Shown piece after piece: positions 11,328 to 18,778 of a stretch of DNA of 21,654 nucleotides (position 1 is the first letter of the stretch; the number at the start of each line of letters is the position of its first letter). The stretch covers positions 122,732-144,385 of the forward strand of contig NW_014577794.1 of NCBI RefSeq assembly GCF_000485595.1, given 5' to 3'. The notes beneath the pieces are model-generated. The model was not told the origin of the DNA and did not search any database. It saw only the letters and a list, made by a program, of their open reading frames with translations. The position numbers and the translations under genes were made by a program. Origin of the DNA: Priapulus caudatus. Its lineage: Eukaryota > Priapulida > Priapulimorpha > Priapulimorphida > Priapulidae.

Positions 11328-13014
11328 TTGAGCGTTTGCATCACGTGACCACCCTCGCGACGTCGTCGACTAGACATTTTCGGTCGCGTGCAATCCCGTT
11401 TTAATAGAAATAGAAACTTCACGAAAACCAATTTACGCAACAATATGTCAAACTTGGTCCGTCGGCGAGCCGGTCGATTCGCCGCATAGAAAGCCATATA
11501 GCCATAAACGAGCGCGTTGTTTGGGCTCTATCAACAGCGCCACTCAGATCGATACGTGCCTACTTTTGTTGGCTGTGTGAGAGCGCGCGCAGTCACCCTT
11601 GATGTTTGATCACATTAGCGTAGACTCGAGAGAAACAGAGGAAAGATCGACTCGGGCGGCTTTCATGCGTTTTGCTTGACGTGTTGCTACGACGTCGATC
11701 TGCGATATAATGGAGGACGGCGGCCGGACGCACGGCATGCAAGCAGACGACTGCCAGTAACGCCGCTGCGGCTAGAACACTACATTTGTCTTCGTGCGGC
11801 AGCGGCCTCAGCGGCGATACGGCGTCCCACGCGAAAACGCTACACATGGGAACGTGAGCGCAGGTATTTCGATCACCTATACACACACTGAGAGGAGAGA
11901 TGGGGGGGGGGGGTCGGTATTCAAGAGCCGGCATGCTTTGTCAATGAATCAAAAGAAAATTTGCGCGAACAATATCTCGTATTGAACTGTTGTTGCTAGC
12001 CAAGCAAACTTGCCAAAGCGACGTCGCCCGGCATTGGGGGAAGGGGTGTGTAGAAGGTTCGTATGGTGTGTATAGCCCGCCGCCGGCATTTATGGATCTG
12101 TGATAAATTGCCAACGGTTCAAACGACGTGCGGCGTAAGAAGACACGCAAAAAGTTTCAACATAATAAAGTTATGGTACATGAAATTTGCGGCCAATCGT
12201 TAGTAGCACTTGGTGATAGACACTCGTAATACCCAACGTTTTATGTCTCATTTCTAGCGCCACCTACAGGCCGTCGCATTCACTATTTAACTCGCAGTGA
12301 AGCCGAGAAGGAATAGGAAATAATTTTAGGGCCGGGACGGATGTTGCGAGGAAATTGCTCAAACGTTCCTGACTCACTCCCGCGCTTCCGAGCTGTTGTG
12401 CCCAGATTTAGCTGTGCTTCCGAGGGCTTACAATTTTACTCATGAGAACAACGGTTTAAGAATAACAAACTGCCGCCATTCGTATTGCAGATGAATCAAG
12501 GCGCCTTCCGTAACCGAAATACAAAACGACAGAAATCAAATGAAAACAAAACGTTCCGGACAGATTTCCTATCGACTCAAATTGTTCTGTTGAAATTACG
12601 CTGAATTTGACGGAATAACTTAAACACCCGATAAATTGTCGGTGGAAAAATAAACGCAGTATAGAGGTATCATAAATATTGCTTTGGTGTGTTCACTATA
12701 TGTAGGGGAAGCGAAAACATCAATATACGAGTAACGTGTTAATGGGCAATTATTTTCAGAAATTTAATTGCTCACTTTATACTCGATTTTCGCAAAAGAA
12801 ACAAGCTAATTGTAGGTAACCACCTAATGGGCTAACGTATTCAACCATAACGATGGGTACCAATAGTGAACTCACCTAGGTAATTATTTTCTATTCGGAG
12901 AATTCTGCGTTACTGACTTGCATACGGCCATGTGTATTCTGAAAATGTTTATGTACTAGATGACCTACGTGGGATATTGATAACGTGCTAAGCTAGGGAT
13001 AACAAAGAAAGATC
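11328..13014. other. Long non-coding stretch, no gene seen
   Basis: Contains AGCGCCAC words near 11536 and 12256, a run of ten Gs at 11902-11911 and mixed unique DNA. I found no exon with plausible splice sites and no recognised protein. It grows AT-rich from about 12500. Confidence 0.4.
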
Positions 13015-13032
13015 ACATACATACACTACGTA

Positions 13033-13262
13033 CGTACGTGCACGCGCGCACACATACACGCGCGCGCACACACACGCGCGCACACACATACACGCGCGCG
13101 CACACACATACACACGCGCGCACACACACACGCGCGCGCACACACACACATGCATGCACACACGTAGACACACACGCACACACACACACACACACACAAC
13201 AGAATTAAGCGCCCGCACGCACTCACGCACGCACGCACGCACTCACGCACGCACACGGACAC
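13033..13262 (+). repeat. CA/CG alternating purine-pyrimidine tract
   Basis: Alternating CACA and CGCG runs to about 13198, then degenerate CACG tetramers (ACGCACTCACGC) to about 13262. The strict purine-pyrimidine alternation with CG cores is a typical Z-DNA-prone sequence. The cysteine/valine-rich minus-strand frames are translations of the repeat. Confidence 0.9.
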
Positions 13263-14383
13263 GAAATAATTTGAGTTACCTGCACCACTGTTTATGATGC
13301 TGCTAATTATAAATAATATAACCATTGGTTTTTGTTAAATTTAATATTTTGCAAACGAACGACACGTTGAATGTGTAGCCTGGCTAGCCTCGCACGAACT
13401 AACAGACTCACAAACCTTTGATCTAACCTAATAACATTTCACCCAATCAGAGCACGCCCCCTAGAACAGTAAGTGATCTCCCGTAAAAAAAGGACAAGGC
13501 CCCATTTAACCAGGAGGTGGCACATTAGCAAGCTGTATATGCTAACGATTACACTCTTTCTTCAAGGTAATAGTATATTAACAATTACATAAATTTCAAT
13601 ATCATTACAATATTTATTATATGTAAACAACACTAGTTGAGAAATATATACATGCCATACTGTAAACAGTTATATTCATTTAATAATCATACAGACTATG
13701 TGGTAGAAGATGAAACACTTGCTGACTAGACAGTACCAGTCATTTAAGCACTCCGCAGTGTTATTATTCATGGAATACGTTAATATATTCTCACAACAAA
13801 TGAAGGTGAAATGGATATCTAAGACTGATCATTTAAAATGTTGACAAACTTGCCTTTTTAAGGTTTGGATCAAGCCAACCGCAAAAACAATTCAACCGCA
13901 TTTGGAAAGCCACAGAAGGTACTAGTAGTATTTAACTGTTGCCACTTATAACTAAATTACGTATGCTCGTGGCGTTCTCACATGCATGTACGCTGCATGA
14001 TTCTAAATGTCACCAGCAAAACAGGTAAGAGTTCTAACATCGAGACAACCAGTGTTATGTAAACTGACGTGTAACATATCGTGGAATTGTCAGTACTGGT
14101 CTGATTGAAATTAGTGAAATATGTCATGAACAAGACCGCTGGTTTTGACTGCATTCTGAAAACCGAGTTTTCCACTCGCTCTCCATTTATATTTACCCAT
14201 TAGAATTCAGTGTAAAAGCAACCCCCTCTATCACCAGGTAAGTGAATTGATGCTATTTGTAGCGGTATCCCGCAGCATCAATTGTATGCTTAATCAACGA
14301 AAATGAGCTGAAACGAAAGGTATGGAAACTTTCGGCTATTAATTAATGAAAGATGTGACGGCCCCTCTTTATTTCAAACAATA
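13263..14383. other. AT-rich non-coding stretch downstream of the GPAA1 3' half
   Basis: No recognised exon or repeat. Because the gene piece to the right is transcribed leftwards, its 3' UTR should begin here. AATAAA-type signals were not assigned with confidence. Confidence 0.4.
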
Positions 14384-14678
14384 CTATTGCTCAGGACAAT
14401 TCACCTTCTCCTCTACTGGACCCCACACTAAACACCAGAATAAGAGCCATATTGGAAACAGAACTACAGTGACCAGTCCATACGTCCAGTCACCATATAT
14501 GCACCCACTTGTTACAGAGGAGAAGACGGCTGATACCATCTCCTCATATGACTGAATAGCCAGAGTGTGTACGTCGCCGTCTACACCTACAAGAAGCTTT
14601 GACGACAATATGACAATGTAGAGAAGGACAGGTGGTGCCACCATCACAGTGACCATCATCTGTAGAAGCGTCCCGACC
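14384..14678 (-). CDS. GPAA1: GPAA1 last coding exon
   Basis: The acceptor is TCTATTCCAG followed by GGTCGGGACG. The first base completes an AGG codon begun in the previous exon, giving RVGTLLQMM. The exon carries two hydrophobic segments, one near its start (VAPPVLLYIVILSSKLLV) and the closing GLVTVVLFPIWLLFWCLVW, then a short tail GPVEEKVNCPEQ and stop. The tail extends about a dozen residues past the human C terminus. The frame is open throughout. Confidence 0.87.
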
Positions 14679-16605
14679 CTGGAATAGAGATATACATGAA
14701 TGAAAAAAATTGGATTGTAACGAACGTGGATGGTTATATAGGCATACTTAGATGCGAACCCCATTCACTGTTATTTGGGTTCTTAAAACATTCTACCATT
14801 TTGAGGTCAATTTGTAAAATTAATATTTATTTTACTATATATATTCGATATCACAAATTCTATTAGTTAAATCTGTATGAATAGGTCACTCAAAGTAAAT
14901 TCTAAAATTATATAAGGGACATGTCTTTGTTCTAAAGAGGAAACAACTAACACACGTTTGGCTGTATATATGTATTACCGATTTCTTCCCGTGCTTAAAG
15001 AAACAGTTCATATGACAAAGATCTTCTATTAGCATTATGCTCCTACAATCAGTTCCGCACGCATGTTTACTTCTTGAAAATATTACTCAGAAATAATGAT
15101 AACTACTTGAAATCTGTCAAAATAAGACGATGTACAATAGAATGGCAGGTGAGGTGTATATTCACGGATTGAGTGCATCTCGTGGGTAAAACAAGAAAGG
15201 CCACTCCTAGTGGCTTCATACCATTAATGCTTCAACCTACCTGCACCTGTGTGGAACCAACCATAGATAACTGTCACCATACCCACGTTAGAACCTACCT
15301 GCTCCTGTATGGAACCAACCATACTAACGTGGGTATGGTGACAGTTAACACCCTACCTGCTCCTGCGTGGAACCAAGCATTCTAACGTGGGTATGGTGAC
15401 AGTTAACACCCTACCTGCTCCTGCGTGGAACCAAGCATACTAACGTGGGTATGGTGACAGTTAACACCCTACCTGCTCCTATGTGGAACCAACCATACTA
15501 ACGTGGGCATGATGACAGTTATCAACCTACCTGCTCCTGTGTGGAACCAACCATACTAACGTGAGTATGGTGACAGTTATCAACCTACCTGCTCCTGCGT
15601 GGAACCAGGCACACCAACACAGGCACGGTAAAGATACCAATGATGGCTGCCAGAGAGAAATTCATAACTGAGGTCGTTCCCAGGACCAGGCTCAGCTCTA
15701 GCAGAGCAACACACCTCAGCATGTCTGGACTTGGAATGAAGATGTTCTCTCCTGGTTTTCCGTGCCTACATAAAAAGTCGAAATGCGAACATGGTGTCAA
15801 GTTTTCCAGCTACAGTGTTTAACTTTGTGAGCGTACAATTTATCGAACTTTAACGAACAAAATTTCACGACCGTAAATTAATGAGCATTATTTTACAACT
15901 TTAATTTCGCAAATAGAATACAAACCATAGACTGGTTTGTTAACATAACATCTTTTTAATTTGAACAAATTTAGAAAACGTCCACTGATGGAATGTTCAG
16001 CATGTATCGATTGATACTACTAAACTCTTGTTTATAGATAGGAAATGTTTGTTTAAATCCATTGCAGACTTAAAGACAGCATCTCAGCACACTGCCAATA
16101 GTTGGAGGTTCATTTAAAGTAAAATTTCTCATATTTAGGTACCTCATCACTAGCTTCGGAAAGAACAAGGCCGCAGCACCGACCGACATTATGCTGTAGA
16201 AGAGCAGGTGGTCCGTGGGTAGCTGCTTGTACATGTCTAGCAGCCAGGTGGGTGCAGTGAATATGTACAGACCTACGCCCATCAGGTGAGCCATGGTGAG
16301 CATAGGCAGCACCGAAAGTAGCGTAGCACCTCCCTGTGTACAAAGCCAAAGCAGCAGGAACAAGTGTAAGATTAGTGTTGCACTTGCATTGTGAATGTAA
16401 ACTCTGAGTTATCAGCACTAACGTGCCAGTGCTGCAAGTAATATCACACCATATATGGATGGCTACCTCAGTTTTATAGACTCACGTTTTTATTCGCACT
16501 ATCACCGGATTCGGATGTGCTGCCATCTGTTGACAATTTTCTTCTTTGGTCCATAGGGTCATTAGCGGTCTGCTCTGTTGACATCTGAATCCACAGAGCA
16601 AGTGC
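14384..16605 (-). CDS. GPAA1: GPAA1 3' half: GPI transamidase subunit, C-terminal membrane domain (four exons)
   Basis: GPAA1 is a subunit of the ER-membrane complex that transfers preassembled GPI anchors to proteins (family: Gaa1, with PIGK, PIGT, PIGS and PIGU as partners). Four minus-strand exons join in frame: 16605-16486, 16333-16143, 15765-15589 and 14678-14384. Splice phases agree (0, then AG+G, then AG+G) and there is no stop or frameshift. Landmarks in order are ALALWIQ, the hydrophobic LPMLTMAHLMGVGLYIF, VMNFSLAAIIGIFTVPVL and the terminal GLVTVVLFPIWLLFWCLVW. They follow the human protein's KALELWMQ, LISQAMGLALYVL, LTNFSLGFLLAATMVP and WLLFWNVLFW. This is only about the last 260 residues of a family usually near 620. 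The rest of the gene is on the opposite strand at 18679-21524. Confidence 0.87.
15236..15588 (-). repeat. 58-bp minisatellite carrying repeated splice donors
   Basis: Six units with an exact 58-bp step. The word CCTACCTG begins at 15236, 15294, 15352, 15410, 15468, 15526 and, at the true exon junction, 15584. On the minus strand each unit ends in CAG|GTAGG, a copy of the GPAA1 exon border at 15589. The rest of the unit (TACTAACGTGGGTATGGTGA and neighbours on plus) is a diverged copy of the exon's last roughly 50 bases, differing mostly by transitions. Confidence 0.95.
15266..15291. repeat. 26-bp in-place inversion in the first minisatellite unit
   Basis: GATAACTGTCACCATACCCA followed by CGTTAG is the exact reverse complement of the matching 26 bases in the unit consensus (CTAACGTGGGTATGGTGACA followed by GTTATC). 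Sequence on both sides stays in the normal orientation and the 58-bp spacing is unchanged. Confidence 0.9.
15589..15765 (-). CDS. GPAA1: GPAA1 exon with the NFSL membrane segment
   Basis: The acceptor is TTTTTATGTAG, followed by GCACGGAAAACC. The peptide runs HGKPGENIFIPSPDM, then LRCVALLELSLVLGTTSVMN, then FSLAAIIGIFTVPVLVCLVP. The donor is GAGCAG|GTAGGT. The NFSL...VP core is one of the best-conserved C-terminal stretches of the family. Its last roughly 50 bases are the probable source of the 58-bp minisatellite that follows directly in the intron. Confidence 0.85.
16143..16333 (-). CDS. GPAA1: GPAA1 membrane-segment exon
   Basis: Acceptor TTTGTACACAG, first codon GGA, peptide GGATLLSVLPMLTMAHLMGV followed by GLYIFTAPTWLLDMYKQLP and HLLFYSIMSVGAAALFFPKL. 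The donor is ATGAG|GTACCT. This weak-looking donor is the one that makes the phase match the next exon (AG+G). The longer open frame past it (YLNMRNFTLNEPP) is intron read-through. Confidence 0.85.
16486..16605 (-). CDS. GPAA1: GPAA1 exon with a variable hydrophilic loop
   Basis: ALALWIQMSTEQTANDPMDQ followed by RRKLSTDGSTSESGDSANKN and a consensus donor GTGAGT. The first residues match human KALELWMQ, and the serine-rich loop replaces a variable human proline/glycine loop. The 5' border is uncertain. The chosen acceptor is GGTGGTCCAG, but the frame stays open upstream (YLFVMVVQ), which also looks like membrane sequence, so the exon could start up to about 45 bases earlier. Confidence 0.75.
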
Positions 16606-16724
16606 CTGGACCACCATTACGAATAAATAACATGAAGACGACGGTAATACTACTGAAGTGCTATATATATTAATGCTACTACAGCCCTGATTTATGTAAA
16701 CATACTATCACAAACACATATTTA

Positions 16725-16805
16725 TATTTACATACGCATGCACACACATGCAGACACATACACACAAACACACAATGCCTGCAAGCATGCATGCACGCAC
16801 GTATA
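16725..16805 (+). repeat. CA/TGCA-rich simple repeat
   Basis: Irregular ACAC and GCATGCA words in intron or spacer sequence. A related run with a C homopolymer lies at 16990-17032. Confidence 0.6.
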
Positions 16806-16843
16806 GACAAATATATGAATGTATGTAAACTATGATCAAGAAC

Positions 16844-16968
16844 AAATAGTCGAAAATTTAGTTCATTTAAATAGTCGAAAATTTAGTTCATTTAAATAGT
16901 CGAAAATTTAGTTCATTTAAATAGTCGAAAATTTAGTTCATTTAAATAAATAAAAATTTAGTTAATTG
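16844..16968 (+). repeat. 25-bp tandem repeat, five units
   Basis: The unit AAATAGTCGAAAATTTAGTT+CATTT starts at 16844, 16869, 16894 and 16919 without a mismatch. A fifth, altered unit lies at 16944-16968. Confidence 0.95.
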
Positions 16969-16969
16969 T

Positions 16970-18198
16970 TATGTATGTAATGTTCTACACCCACATGCAC
17001 GCACACATGCATGCCCCCCCCCCCACACACATATTAACAGGGCTCCCCAGCAATTTCAGAGGGCCTGCCATTTACGGCTGGAGGGGGGAGGGGCTGGGAG
17101 GGGGTTGCACCAATTGGGCTCAATTACACCAACACAGGGCCCAACACACAGGTAAACTTGATCAGTTTGGCGACATATACGTCAAGTTGTAAAAACATAG
17201 CATAACTGCATTGAGATTGTCAAATGTGAATACTGCTGGGCCTAATCTGCCACAAACTGGGCTAAAACACAGCATGTAAATAAGGCAATTAAGGCATTTT
17301 GGAGGATTTACAGGATGTCGCACATTAGCTTCAGCATTATAGGCATGTCAAACCCGACATGCACTAAAGTGAAAATTTCTAACAATACTCTTAACCGTTC
17401 TCATAGCTTCCTGACTATTACAATACGTACTGATATTACCTACGCAACAGCAATGTCTACAGTAAGGCTAGCATGTCTTATAACGCATGATCATCGATAC
17501 TTTCACCAAAATATGCATTAATTGTTGACACAGTTACATGGATGCTACTTATTTTTCCTTGTGAGACCCTGTCCCTACATTTTTGGTAACATGCACACAG
17601 TAACAGAGACACTGTGCCAGTAAACAACCACTTTGTCACTAAATGAGATGGACTTTTGTCTGCAGCACCGATTACAAGGTGAACTAATAGGTGAAACTTA
17701 TTTGGCTTCGCGTTTTTATTTATTTATTTATTTGAGAGATAGTTTTAAAAGCCTGGGGAGAACCCTAATATATCTATATATAATATAAATCCTATCCCAT
17801 ATATATAGGGTTTAGGGCTTATTTGTGGTTACCCCGTGCAAAATAGCCTAAACGAGGGCCAGAGTCAACGAGATGGTCAGGGGGACATAGACCCCTTAAT
17901 CCGAGCAGTAGTAATAGTATTTTAATTTTACGACGGCATCTGTAGCTGTTGGCTCACTCTGAACACTCACGACAGTTATATATTGCAGACTTGTGGTGTC
18001 TCTATCCACTCGATTAATTCTTATTATTGACAGAGGATGGATATATCAATTTAGTTAATAATGATGCTCACGCAAGCATACAAAATACAAATAATTTTTT
18101 AAGACTTTTAAATTAGTAACAGTAAAAACTTAACTTAGGGTGATACTCACATTAGAAGTGTTTGCAACTTTAATGTCATTAATCGTCATAATAGCATA
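16970..18198. other. Non-coding stretch between the two GPAA1 halves
   Basis: No exon recognised on either strand. I looked for the missing N-terminal GPAA1 exons here and did not find them. It contains a TTTA repeat at about 17713-17733, and an AT-rich segment at 17758-17815 that is itself partly palindromic (AACCCTAATATAT ... ATATATAGGGTTT). Confidence 0.4.
17762..17782 (+). repeat. Left arm of a 21-bp inverted repeat flanking the plus-strand GPAA1 half
   Basis: ACCCTAATATATCTATATAT plus A. Its exact reverse complement ends the window at about 21630-21650. The arm is AT-rich, so the match carries less weight than its length suggests, but ACCCTAAT is specific. Confidence 0.6.
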
Positions 18199-18461
18199 AT
18201 ATATATATATATCAGGAGTAGATATAGGGAAGGAGTGTGACTTCAAATAAACAGATTGCCGGTGTGGGATCTCCGGATTGCGGGGTATACGAGAAACGAT
18301 TTCGCACGATGCTAGGCGAATGTACTGTGTACGATTTGAGCTCAAGTTGGATGAGTTACGCGTAGTAAATCGTAGGTATTATAAGGCTAGTAAATAACGA
18401 ATTTTCTTGTTTATTGAAGTCACACTCCTTCCCTATTATCTACTCCTGATATATATATATG
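18193..18461. mobile_element. Fold-back (MITE-like) element with roughly 55-bp inverted termini
   Basis: The left arm at about 18199-18253 (ATATATCAGGAGTAGATA, GGGAAGGAGTGTGACTTCAA, TAAACA) is repeated in reverse complement at about 18408-18461 (TGTTTATTGAAGTCACACTC, CTTCCCTA, ATCTACTCCTGATATAT). The arms differ by a few single-base indels. The interior is about 155 bp, unrelated and without an open frame. Both ends abut TA runs, which would suit a TA-targeting Tc1/mariner-type non-autonomous element, but the TA context hides any target duplication. Confidence 0.6.
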
Positions 18462-18498
18462 GTCATATATTATAGTTTGTGGTTTAATGTCATTTAGC

Positions 18499-18521
18499 GT
18501 TAGGGTTAGGTTAGGGTTAGG
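18499..18521 (+). repeat. Short interstitial telomere-like repeat
   Basis: GTTAGGGTTAGGTTAGGGTTAGG: about four units mixing TTAGGG and TTAGG. Too short to be a chromosome end. Confidence 0.7.
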
Positions 18522-18678
18522 ATTATCAAATCATTAATCATTAATCATATATAATAATGATATCAAAGTTGGGAACACTCTCTATGGCGCGTTGCCTAAC
18601 CCTGTGCCGAGGTGAATGAGAGTGGTTGTCATGCAGGTGGTATTGATGAAGTTAATAGTTTCCCACCATTTCTTTCAG

Positions 18679-18778
18679 TGAAATGCCTGCATCTTGGCTG
18701 AGCAACAAGTTCATGGAGCTTGGGTTGGAGGTTTATTCACAGAACTTTTCCATGAATCATCCATTAAAAAAGCACACT
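18679..18778 (+). CDS. GPAA1: GPAA1 exon, LGLEVYSQNF segment
   Basis: Acceptor ATTTCTTTCAG, donor GTATGT. It encodes EMPASWLSNKFMELGLEVYS followed by QNFSMNHPLKKHT. This is the only plus-strand exon with no frame disruption. It starts in phase 1 and ends in phase 0. Confidence 0.85.

Noticed and set aside
13026-13325. Cysteine-rich peptide genes on the minus strand
   Set aside because: Direct translation of the CA/CG repeat in three frames.
15236-15588. CRISPR-like regular array
   Set aside because: The 58-bp units are contiguous with no unique spacers, sit at an exon border and lie in animal DNA, so this is a minisatellite.
16070-16363. Stand-alone 97-codon membrane protein
   Set aside because: It is one GPAA1 exon plus intron read-through on both sides. 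Splice phases fit the neighbouring exons.
16844-16968. CRISPR-like regular array
   Set aside because: Units of 25 bp are head to tail without spacers.
18499-18521. Chromosome end
   Set aside because: Only about four telomere-like units, with ordinary DNA on both sides.
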